DNA from: Candidatus Shapirobacteria bacterium
GTDB lineage: Bacteria > Patescibacteriota > Microgenomatia > UBA12405
Length of the DNA stretch: 9,365 bases
Reading direction: 5' to 3'
NCBI GenBank assembly: GCA_009885205.1
Contig: VFLE01000019.1
Coordinates: forward strand, 1-9,365
Under the pieces are notes generated by a model. The model saw only the letters and a program-made list of their open reading frames with translations. It was not told where the DNA came from and ran no database searches. Position 1 is the first letter of the stretch. Each line of letters starts with the position of its first letter. Of this stretch, positions 1 through 5,699 are shown one piece after another. The translations under genes and the position numbers were made by a program.

Positions 1-333
1 GAAAACTTTAATTTAAAAAATAATAGTATTTCCAATATCTCTCTCAATCTTAGTGCCAAGCTTGGCATATATACGGAAGACCCTGCTGGTTCTTGGGCTG
101 CTCTAAAAGATTTTGTCATGGTTCGTATTTCTAATGGTGTTGGAACCACTCTAACTGACTGGAAAACACTTGCAAATTTTAGTTCTACTGGTGTAAATTT
201 TGACACTAGTTTGTCTCAGGGCTCGACTCGTCCCTATATATTTGAAACAAAACTTGATTCCAGTGCTACCAACGATGCCTCAGGCAAAGGTTTAACTGGC
301 GTTGATATTGTCTTTACTGGTACTCAAATTTAA
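1..333 (+). CDS. TasA/camelysin-like secreted fibre protein, 3' end only
   Basis: The frame is open from the first base, so the start lies outside the window; 110 residues are visible. The fragment has a beta-rich, Ser/Thr/Asn-rich composition with no membrane segment. It ends in GVDIVFTGTQI, which resembles the closing strand of TasA/CalY (camelysin) proteins, where a hydrophobic alternating strand is followed by (T/A)TQ near the C-terminus. The second support is context: a SipW-type signal peptidase begins 7 bases after the stop, as in tapA-sipW-tasA of Bacillus, where SipW processes TasA. TasA-family proteins form extracellular fibres. The family call is an inference from a short piece plus context; another secreted beta-sandwich protein is possible. 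An internal ATG at 118 is not the true start, because the sequence upstream of it continues in the same frame and reads like the same protein. Confidence 0.6.
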   Translation, partial: ENFNLKNNSISNISLNLSAKLGIYTEDPAGSWAALKDFVMVRISNGVGTTLTDWKTLANFSSTGVNFDTSLSQGSTRPYIFETKLDSSATNDASGKGLTGVDIVFTGTQI

Positions 334-339
334 AACTGA

Positions 340-2595
340 GTGAAAAAAATTGTTAGTAATTTATTTTTTTGGGGGATAATATTATTACTAACAATTGCCA
401 TCTCCCCCAAAGTTTTTGTGGTGGTTTCTGGTTCCATGGAGCCGTCTATCAAAACCGGCTCTCTGGTTTTTACCAAATCAATTGATCCATCTCAAATAAA
501 AGTTGGTGATGTTGTCGCCTTTACCTCACCTTCAAATCCCAAAGAGGCAATTTTACATCGTATTTTTTCTCTAAAACCAACCTCCCCTCTTACTTTTCAA
601 ACCAAAGGTGATGTTAACAACTCACCCGATCCTTGGGACTTAATGGCAGTCGGCATTTTAGGTAAACAGGTTTTTATTATTCCTTATATCGGCTATCTCA
701 TTGCTTTTATCAAAACTCCTTTCGGTTTTATTTTATTAGTTGTTTTACCAGCTCTTTGGTTTATTGTCTCTCAAATTTTTTATATCAAAACCCAAATTTC
801 TTTATTACCCTTATTATTTTTATTTTTAATTCCCGTTATTTTTTCCCAAAATATTTCTGCCAAATTCACCGGTAAATCAATAGTTTCTGCCGCCTCATTT
901 TCTACTCAAAATTTCTCTCCACCCAATACCCCTAATTTAATTTCTCCATCAAATAATTCATTTTTAAAGTCCAATTCATTTACTGTTTCCTGGTCTGATA
1001 CTGACGCCAACTATTATATTTATCAGTCGTCAAATAGTAGTGATTTTGCAAACCCTTATACCTCCAGTAATTTAGATAATAATTTTATTGAGGTTTCCGG
1101 CACCCCCGATTATATTTATTATTGGCATGTCAAAGCTTGCAATCAGTTCGATTTTTGCTCACCGTGGTCTACTGCTTGGTATTTTACTGTTGACGACACC
1201 CCACCAACTTCTACTTTAAACGACATTCCCTATAATACCAACAAAAGTCCTTTTAACTTAATTTATGATTTAGACGATTTTTCTTCAACCGTAAAGCTTT
1301 GCTACTCCTATAATCTTGGCACTTATCAATGTCAAGACAATTTTGACTTTACTTTTACAAAGGGCGACGGTACTTATTATTTTTATTCACAGGCCACCGA
1401 TTTGGCAGGAAATATTGAAGACAAATCCGACTTTACCAATTCCATTATCTACGACACCATCCCTCCTACCACCAATTTAATTATCAATCCTACTACCCCG
1501 ATTTTTACTGGTCAAAATTTAATTGCTGATATTGGCCCATCTTTTTATTTGGAAAATTATATTCAAAAAATATTATTACCCCACAATTTATCATCAAATT
1601 TAACTTTTTCCTTTAAGTATTTTAGTGAAGACACTGTCGAATACAGCAATTTAAGTGTTGGTATTTCTACCGATAAAATAACCAATATTTTAAAATTTGG
1701 TGGTAATGGTGATTTTGACTGGCAAACTATCAGTCATTCTTTGCTTCAGTGGGCCGGCCAAACTATTGATATTATTTTTAATTTAACCAAAATCGACCCT
1801 TCATTTATTACTACTACTTTGCTCAAAGATATCAACATTTTTCCCCTCGATTTTCGTACTGGTGACACCTCACCTCCAGAATTTCTCGCTACCGATTTAG
1901 GGTCAGGGGTTGATATTGCTTCAACTTCAGTCACCAATATTTCTTCCACTGATTTAGCCGGCAATATTGAATCAACTCACTCAATCTCAATTGTGACATT
2001 ACCCAACATAGTCCTAAATAAAATAAATTCATCAACCATATCTATCTACAATAATACCGATTCTACAGTCGATCTTAACAATTGGATTTTAGATTTGGGT
2101 TCTACTTTAATTTTAATAAATACTACTATTCCTTCATTTAATTCTCTAGATTTTTTCTACGATATTGGTACTACTAAAATAAATTTATTAAATAATTCGG
2201 GTGAAATTATTGACTCAACCACTTTTCAAAATCTAGGCGATGCTACTTGGCAACGTCAATTCGATGGTTTAGGTCCTTGGATCCGGGTCGACACTACTCC
2301 TCAAATTTCTCTACAAAATCGTTTATCTCAATCAAAAATTACTTTGACTATTTCTGGTTTGGGCGATACTTCAATTAATTTAGATTACAGTATTAATTAT
2401 TTAGCCAACAACATCGAACAACAAATCGCTGGCACAATTTTGCCAAATACTATTGACCAAAATAATTCCATCTCTCGTGATTTTTATTTAGGAACTTGTA
2501 GCACTGGAACTTGTTTACCTGCCCAAAACATTGGTTCAACTTTTGTAGTTAATTTCTCTAATTTACCACCGCAAACTTTTGTTATACTATTTTAG
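340..2595 (+). CDS. SipW-type signal peptidase I fused to extracellular FN3/Ig-like and lamin-tail domains
   Basis: A 751-residue protein starting at GTG, six bases after the preceding stop and without a Shine-Dalgarno sequence. Residues 1-110 are a type I signal peptidase of the ER/SipW class: membrane anchor about 7-28, SGSMEPS with nucleophile Ser32, LHRI with His73 in place of the bacterial Lys, and KGDVN with Asp91. Hydrophobic helices follow at about 127-148 and 154-170. The rest, about 580 residues, should be outside the cell: an FN3-like domain (about 196-286, WHVKACN and WYFTVDD), Ig-like modules with twin ATDLAGNIE/STDLAGNIE strands (about 350-360 and 536-544) split by a jelly-roll-like stretch (380-510), a lamin-tail domain (about 553-648, with VDLNNWILDLG), and a beta-rich tail. 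SipW proteins are normally about 190 residues, so this fusion is unusual. The likely substrate is the upstream TasA-like protein. The peptidase call is firm; the tail domains are judged by eye. Confidence 0.85.
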   Translation: MKKIVSNLFFWGIILLLTIAISPKVFVVVSGSMEPSIKTGSLVFTKSIDPSQIKVGDVVAFTSPSNPKEAILHRIFSLKPTSPLTFQTKGDVNNSPDPWDLMAVGILGKQVFIIPYIGYLIAFIKTPFGFILLVVLPALWFIVSQIFYIKTQISLLPLLFLFLIPVIFSQNISAKFTGKSIVSAASFSTQNFSPPNTPNLISPSNNSFLKSNSFTVSWSDTDANYYIYQSSNSSDFANPYTSSNLDNNFIEVSGTPDYIYYWHVKACNQFDFCSPWSTAWYFTVDDTPPTSTLNDIPYNTNKSPFNLIYDLDDFSSTVKLCYSYNLGTYQCQDNFDFTFTKGDGTYYFYSQATDLAGNIEDKSDFTNSIIYDTIPPTTNLIINPTTPIFTGQNLIADIGPSFYLENYIQKILLPHNLSSNLTFSFKYFSEDTVEYSNLSVGISTDKITNILKFGGNGDFDWQTISHSLLQWAGQTIDIIFNLTKIDPSFITTTLLKDINIFPLDFRTGDTSPPEFLATDLGSGVDIASTSVTNISSTDLAGNIESTHSISIVTLPNIVLNKINSSTISIYNNTDSTVDLNNWILDLGSTLILINTTIPSFNSLDFFYDIGTTKINLLNNSGEIIDSTTFQNLGDATWQRQFDGLGPWIRVDTTPQISLQNRLSQSKITLTISGLGDTSINLDYSINYLANNIEQQIAGTILPNTIDQNNSISRDFYLGTCSTGTCLPAQNIGSTFVVNFSNLPPQTFVILF

Positions 2596-3410
2596 TGTTC
2601 AAAAAATTTTCTCATTATTTTTTACCTCAACCAGCCAACAATCATCGGGCTCTTTTACTTCAGCCATCATTTTTGGCTTTGTTTATTGCCCTCTATCTTT
2701 TAAATCAATCTTTTATCAAATCTTTTACCATTGCTCGTCCCGGAGTTTTGGGTTATTCCTCAGAAATTACCGTTGGTAAGATTTTAGATCAAACCAACAG
2801 TGAACGCGCTAAATTAGGTCTGTCGGCGTTGACATATAATTCTACTTTATCTAAATCAGCCGAGAGTAAAGCCGCTGATATGTTTGATAATAATTACTGG
2901 GCACATACTTCTCCTCAGGGCAAATCTCCTTGGGATTTTTTTAAAACCGCTGGTTATGAATATTCGGTGGCCGGGGAAAATCTGGCCAAAGATTTTTATG
3001 ATACCGAAAGTTTAATGAAAGCTTGGATGAATTCACCTACCCATCGGGAAAATATTGTTAATTCCAAATATCAAGAAATTGGTCTTGGGGTTGTCGACGG
3101 CATTTTAAATGGAGTCAAAACTACCTTGGTAGTTTCTCATTTTGGTACTCCTCGAAATGGTGTTGTTCTGGCCTCATCTCCCCCTACTGATAATATTTCG
3201 GAGGTGACAGTTACCGTTAGCCCTCTCCAAATCAGCAAAGTTTTTGCCATAATTTTGTTTACTTTTATCATTGCTCTTTTATTTATTGATTCCTATATCA
3301 CTCTCAAAAATAAAAATTCTCGTCTGACTGGTTCCAGTGCTGGCCATATTGGTTTTTTGGCGATTATTTTAATTTTATTAATTTTGACAAAACAGGGGAC
3401 TATTTTTTAA
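2595..3410 (+). CDS. CAP/SCP-domain extracellular protein with membrane anchors
   Basis: A 271-residue protein whose GTG start shares one base with the upstream TAG stop, so translation is probably coupled. Residues about 24-45 form an N-terminal membrane segment or signal anchor. Residues about 61-184 form a CAP (SCP/YkwD-like) domain: LDQTNSERAKLGLSAL opening helix, YWAHTSPQG with His104, AGENLA with Glu128, SPTHRENI with His150, and EIGLGVV with Glu161. These are the cavity His/Glu residues that typify the family. Two further hydrophobic helices follow at about 213-232 and 249-265, so the CAP domain should sit on the outer face, held by helices on both sides. Bacterial CAP proteins are secreted and their biochemical role is mostly unsettled; metal or lipid binding has been proposed. 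The operon context with a TasA/SipW pair suggests a surface role. The domain call is firm; the function is open. Confidence 0.88.
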   Translation: MFKKFSHYFLPQPANNHRALLLQPSFLALFIALYLLNQSFIKSFTIARPGVLGYSSEITVGKILDQTNSERAKLGLSALTYNSTLSKSAESKAADMFDNNYWAHTSPQGKSPWDFFKTAGYEYSVAGENLAKDFYDTESLMKAWMNSPTHRENIVNSKYQEIGLGVVDGILNGVKTTLVVSHFGTPRNGVVLASSPPTDNISEVTVTVSPLQISKVFAIILFTFIIALLFIDSYITLKNKNSRLTGSSAGHIGFLAIILILLILTKQGTIF

Positions 3411-3419
3411 TTTTAAAAC

Positions 3420-3683
3420 ATGAAACATATTTTTCACGAAATCAAAAAGCATCCCCAAAATTATGCTGTGGGAATTATTTTAGTACTCTCCATTTCATTC
3501 TTATTTTATTTTTACAATGGTCAACCATATGTTCAACGACAGGTTGTTTATTTGGCCTCGGGACTGTATCTTGGCTGGAGCCTGTGGCACCACTATCGCC
3601 GTGGTGACATCACCGCTTCGATTATGATGGAATATTTGCTTTTGGCCCTACTTGCTTTGATTGTTGTGTCAACCACGCTTTGA
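3420..3683 (+). CDS. Small membrane protein, unknown function
   Basis: An 87-residue protein starting at ATG nine bases after the CAP gene, so it is probably in the same transcript. It has hydrophobic helices at about 15-32, 42-57 and 66-85, with a basic N-terminus (KHIFHEIKKHP) and a basic loop (HHYRRGD, 57-63) between helices 2 and 3. I do not recognise a family. Evidence that it is real: correct spacing in an operon, a start near the previous stop, coherent membrane topology, and codon use like its neighbours. Its last 20 codons (3622-3683) are read on the other strand as the end of trmD. It ends with TGA, which argues against UGA recoding in this organism. With CAP and the peptidase fusion it completes a run of envelope genes. 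Confidence 0.7.
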   Translation: MKHIFHEIKKHPQNYAVGIILVLSISFLFYFYNGQPYVQRQVVYLASGLYLGWSLWHHYRRGDITASIMMEYLLLALLALIVVSTTL

Positions 3684-4305
3684 TCAAAACAGGATTTCCT
3701 GACAATAAAACTTCTGGCACTTTTTTACCCTCATAAATTTCTGGTCGAGTGTATTGAGGATATTCAATATAACCCTCGCTGCTGTGGCTCTCAATTTTTG
3801 ATGACTCATCTTTGCCCAATACCCCAGGCAATAATCGCGCCACACTATCAACAATTACCATGGCTGGTATTTCCCCACCGGTTAGGACATAATCGCCAAT
3901 CGATATTTCTTCGTCAACCAGTTCTGACACTCTCTCATCAAATCCCTCATAATGTCCACAAATTATTATTAAATTTTCATATTTTCCCAATCTCTCCGCA
4001 TCTTTCTGTGTAAACCTCTTCCCTCTTGCGGATGTCAAAATAATTCTACTTTTTTGTTTGAAGTTTGAAGTTTGAAGTTTAGTTATTTCTTTAATAGCCT
4101 TATCAATCACGTCAATTCTAATCAACATCCCCACTCCCCCTCCATACGGTCTATCATCCACCGCCCCATAGCTATTCCACGCCCACTGCCGCATATCATG
4201 AGTTTTAATTTCAATTAATTTTTTATCACTCGCCCTTTTTATCATGCTCTCCCCAAACACCCCCTCAAACATTTTCGGAAACAAAGTTACAATATCAAAT
4301 TTCAT
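3622..4305 (-). CDS. trmD: tRNA (guanine-N1-)-methyltransferase TrmD
   Basis: A complete 227-residue TrmD, which transfers methyl from S-adenosylmethionine to N1 of G37 in tRNAs reading CNN and some other codons, preventing +1 frameshifts. Visible signatures are FDIVTLFPKMFEG (3-15), RPYGGGVGM (52-60), ICGHYEGFDERV (115-126), and the trefoil-knot SAM site SIGDYVLTGGE with PAMVIVDSVARLLPGVLG (135-164), then YPQYTRPEIYEG and VPEVLLSGN (182-204). The segment between GVLG and YPQYTRP reads ESSKIESHSSEG; the catalytic Asp of characterised enzymes (D169 in E. coli, in EDSF) has no obvious counterpart, with Glu172 the nearest candidate. A variable loop (about 76-84) is encoded by a 7-bp tandem repeat. 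The 3' end overlaps the convergent membrane-protein gene by 62 bp. A TATAAT box lies 11 nt before the ATG, giving a leader of only a few bases. The usual rpsP/rplS neighbours are absent. Confidence 0.96.
   Translation of the reverse strand: MKFDIVTLFPKMFEGVFGESMIKRASDKKLIEIKTHDMRQWAWNSYGAVDDRPYGGGVGMLIRIDVIDKAIKEITKLQTSNFKQKSRIILTSARGKRFTQKDAERLGKYENLIIICGHYEGFDERVSELVDEEISIGDYVLTGGEIPAMVIVDSVARLLPGVLGKDESSKIESHSSEGYIEYPQYTRPEIYEGKKVPEVLLSGNPVLIKAWLTQQSKQVGPKANIPS
4056..4080. repeat. 7-bp tandem repeat inside trmD (GTTTGAA x 3.6)
   Basis: Three exact copies of GTTTGAA run from 4056 to 4076, followed by GTTT. On the coding (-) strand this reads as repeats of TTCAAAC and specifies the loop KLQTSNFK of TrmD. 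The unit is not a multiple of three, so gain or loss of one copy would shift the trmD frame. The encoded stretch lies in a length-variable loop between the knot domain's first helices and the ILTSARG strand, where an insertion would be tolerated. Confidence 0.9.
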
Positions 4306-4306
4306 A
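4250..4306 (-). repeat. Direct repeat copy 1: intact trmD 5' end
   Basis: This 57-bp stretch holds the first codons of trmD and matches 4644-4700 at 52 of 57 positions without gaps, in the same orientation, 394 bp apart. Mismatches are at 4276, 4285, 4288, 4290 and 4294. The base just beyond the left end (4249) also differs, and similarity then stops. Confidence 0.9.
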
Positions 4307-4315
4307 ATATTGTTG

Positions 4316-4321
4316 TATTAT
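4316..4321 (+). promoter_or_regulatory. -10 box for the 98-residue gene (leaderless)
   Basis: TATTAT preceded by TTG, ending 7 nt before the ATG at 4329. That spacing places the expected transcription start on or next to the start codon. No -35-like TTGACA is evident. The hexamer is the other strand of most of the trmD -10 box (4317-4322). Confidence 0.5.
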
Positions 4322-4322
4322 A
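4317..4322 (-). promoter_or_regulatory. -10 box for trmD
   Basis: A perfect TATAAT on the - strand ends 11 nt before the trmD ATG (4305), so the transcript would have a leader of about 4 nt. It overlaps the + strand TATTAT by five bases, so polymerase could load in only one direction at a time. Confidence 0.5.
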
Positions 4323-4328
4323 TGTCAT

Positions 4329-4625
4329 ATGCAAGGAATATTAGCAACTTTATTAGATAGCGAAAAGAAATTTAGCATCATTCTTACTGATCATCACAAG
4401 CCTTTTGTCCCAGGAACAGATAAACTACTAGCAAGAACAAGGAGAAAAATATCCGATGGACAGAATTCTGATCAAGTAGTTGTCATTGATGGTAATGATT
4501 TAATTTACAGAAACATCAAAGATGCATCAAGCTATCCCATAGTTGTTAACTCAGTTCTTACCCCTGGTGCTTCTGCTAGCGTCGAATTCGCTCCTGTTGA
4601 ATTTGCTCGTAGACGAAAAAAATAA
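4329..4625 (+). CDS. Hypothetical protein, 98 residues
   Basis: I do not recognise this protein. It reads as a small soluble alpha/beta protein with hydrophobic strands FSIILTD (15-21) and QVVVIDGNDLIY (49-60), a basic patch LARTRRK (34-40), an internal echo VEFAPVEFA (85-93) and a very basic end RRRKK. A nucleic-acid-binding role would fit the charge but is a guess. Evidence that it is real: a -10-like TATTAT 7 nt before the ATG, no better-scoring frame on either strand, and sensible strand patterning. It fills nearly all of the interval between the two copies of the trmD 5' end and is divergent from trmD, which suggests that it arrived as a unit with one of those copies. Confidence 0.6.
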   Translation: MQGILATLLDSEKKFSIILTDHHKPFVPGTDKLLARTRRKISDGQNSDQVVVIDGNDLIYRNIKDASSYPIVVNSVLTPGASASVEFAPVEFARRRKK

Positions 4626-4627
4626 GT

Positions 4628-4699
4628 CTAGTTATAATAAATTTCCCCAAACACCCCCTCAAACATTTTGGGAAACAATGTCAAAATCTCAAATTTCAT
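4628..4699 (-). pseudogene. trmD 5' remnant (19 codons, then out-of-family stop)
   Basis: On the - strand an ATG at 4699 opens MKFEILTLFPKMFEGVFGE, which matches the TrmD N-terminus except D4E and V6L, then continues IYYN and a TAG stop at 4628-4630. The protein differences are conservative and the other base changes within the 19 codons are synonymous (ACT/ACA, CCG/CCC, GAG/GAA). This pattern is expected if the copy diverged while part of a working trmD and was later cut off, and not if it decayed in place. A GATAAT sits 5 nt before the ATG, so a short transcript or leader peptide cannot be ruled out. It overlaps no other gene; the 98-residue gene ends 2 bases beyond its stop. Confidence 0.8.
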
Positions 4700-4700
4700 A
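4644..4700 (-). repeat. Direct repeat copy 2: trmD 5' remnant
   Basis: Partner of 4250-4306, with 52 of 57 identical positions. Homology begins at the TrmD start codon region and ends at codon 19, with unrelated sequence on both outer sides. Confidence 0.9.
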
Positions 4701-4705
4701 CTATA

Positions 4706-5644
4706 TTATCTCACCTTTGGTAAATTTTCAGTAAATTCGACCCTGGCTTCATAATTATTTTTTGAAGTAACAACAACATTTCCTGATTTAATTTCCTTAA
4801 AGCCGAACTTTTGAGGTAACAAACTGTCCTCTGGGATAACCAATGGAATTTCTACAATTTTTCCTTTTTCTAAAGTATTATTTAATCTCGTTGCTATAAT
4901 GGCTGATGCAGCAGACAAAACCGGCTCACCAATATTATTCGTATTTCCTGATATGTCGTTATCCAACCAAACAATATTATTGGTGTAATAACATTTTGAA
5001 TGCATTTCTGTCACCTCGTTTCTATATAGTCGTTTTTCATCAAACTTGCCTTCCCAATAATCTTCATGGTCATAGGGTATTTGTTTTCCACTCGGATTCA
5101 TAAATATTACTAAATCATATGGTAGTAAATATCTCTTTGTGTAGGAAAGCTTTATGGAGTCATCTATTTCATTTGCAATTTTGACACCTCCTAATTCAAT
5201 TTCTGCTTTTATTTGAAAAACTCTGGTTGATGGTAGACCTCTGTCAGAAATAACAATTGGGCGATTATCTGTACTTACATTAGAATCCATTCTCACAAAA
5301 TTGTCAGTAGAAATATTGCCACTGTGAACTTCACCCTGAATAATTCTCCTGGCCAAATTAAATACTCCAGCAGGTTCTCTGGGGTCTGATCCTGCATCAC
5401 CACTTTTCAAAAATTCTCGGACAGTTTTATCTGATCGCAGTTGAGGAATATGTAAATATGGTGGTTCTACAACGGCATAAATTCTTGTATCAGGTAATGT
5501 TTCACCAATTGTATGTGTTGATACATTCAAAATACTAGATTTACCCGAATCGTTTGGCCCTTCTAATACTGCATATGTAACATTACCATCCTTAATTAAA
5601 GGCGGTAGCGTTTTAATTTCACCTTCAAATATTTCAAAATACAT
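4706..5644 (-). CDS. Thymidylate-kinase-like P-loop NTPase with C-terminal extension
   Basis: A 312-residue protein from the ATG at 5644. An earlier in-frame ATG at 5665 overlaps a perfect TATAAT (5664-5669) and is unlikely to be used. Residues 24-37 (YAVLEGPNDSGKSS) are a Walker A loop, GPNDSGKS with Lys35 and Ser36. VVEPPYL (58-64) resembles the Glu-Pro element of thymidylate kinases, and ISDRGLPSTRVFQ (132-144) resembles their DR(Y/G)xxSxxAYQ motif with Asp134-Arg135. LPYDLVIFMNP (174-184) is the following core strand. Thymidylate kinases are about 200-215 residues; here an insertion (about 80-125) and roughly 60 extra C-terminal residues are present, so the substrate may differ (a nucleoside, another nucleotide or a polynucleotide end). 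No coupled partner gene is seen; the gene is divergent from the glycosyltransferase. Superfamily confidence is good, substrate unknown. Confidence 0.7.
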   Translation of the reverse strand: MYFEIFEGEIKTLPPLIKDGNVTYAVLEGPNDSGKSSILNVSTHTIGETLPDTRIYAVVEPPYLHIPQLRSDKTVREFLKSGDAGSDPREPAGVFNLARRIIQGEVHSGNISTDNFVRMDSNVSTDNRPIVISDRGLPSTRVFQIKAEIELGGVKIANEIDDSIKLSYTKRYLLPYDLVIFMNPSGKQIPYDHEDYWEGKFDEKRLYRNEVTEMHSKCYYTNNIVWLDNDISGNTNNIGEPVLSAASAIIATRLNNTLEKGKIVEIPLVIPEDSLLPQKFGFKEIKSGNVVVTSKNNYEARVEFTENLPKVR

Positions 5645-5677
5645 AATTTTGTATAGGTTGCCCATTATACAAAATTA
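5644..5677. promoter_or_regulatory. Perfect 12-bp inverted repeat, operator-like
   Basis: Arms TAATTTTGTATA (5644-5655) and TATACAAAATTA (5666-5677) pair perfectly around a 10-bp spacer; arm centres are 22 bp apart, about two helical turns. The left arm begins on the start codon of the P-loop gene and the right arm contains most of its TATAAT. A third half-site, TTGTATA, lies at 5685-5691 over the -10 of the divergent glycosyltransferase. A repressor bound here could shut both genes. The expected - strand transcript would not contain both arms, so an RNA hairpin is less likely than a DNA site. Confidence 0.6.
5664..5669 (-). promoter_or_regulatory. -10 box for the P-loop NTPase gene
   Basis: TATAAT preceded by TTG on the - strand, 19 nt before the ATG at 5644, giving a leader of about 12 nt with no Shine-Dalgarno sequence. 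A second, weaker TATACA lies closer to the ATG (5 nt). This box decides the start choice, since the upstream ATG at 5665 lies within it. Confidence 0.5.
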
Positions 5678-5687
5678 ATTTCAGTTG

Positions 5688-5693
5688 TATACT
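5688..5693 (+). promoter_or_regulatory. -10 box for the glycosyltransferase (leaderless)
   Basis: TATACT preceded by TTG, 6 nt before the ATG at 5700, which places the expected transcription start on the start codon. An in-frame TTG at 5685 would lie upstream of the transcription start and overlap this box, so ATG 5700 is the better start. Confidence 0.55.
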
Positions 5694-5699
5694 GTTTAT

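Noticed and set aside
1746..1964. 72-codon open frame on - inside the peptidase fusion
   Set aside because: Antisense to continuous Ig-like coding sequence, with no independent signal.
3681..3683. TGA read as Gly or Trp (recoded UGA as in some CPR lineages)
   Set aside because: Reading through gives no sensible protein, and no other gene here contains an in-frame TGA.
4056..4080. Tandem repeat as a small CRISPR or centromere-like array
   Set aside because: The unit is 7 bp with no spacers and lies inside trmD.
4331..4705. Insertion sequence around the orphan gene
   Set aside because: There are no terminal inverted repeats and no transposase; the flanking repeats are recognisably the trmD 5' end.
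5645..5665. ATG at 5665 as start of the P-loop gene
   Set aside because: The codon overlaps a perfect TATAAT on the same strand, and the seven extra residues add no recognisable structure.
5644..5677. Inverted repeat as an intrinsic terminator
   Set aside because: It lies between divergent gene starts, not after a gene, has an AT-rich stem and lacks a GC-rich core with a following T-run.
5685..5699. TTG start adding five residues to the glycosyltransferase
   Set aside because: The TTG lies upstream of the expected transcription start and overlaps the -10 box TATACT; ATG 5700 is better placed and starts just before the conserved VIVIPTYNE strand.
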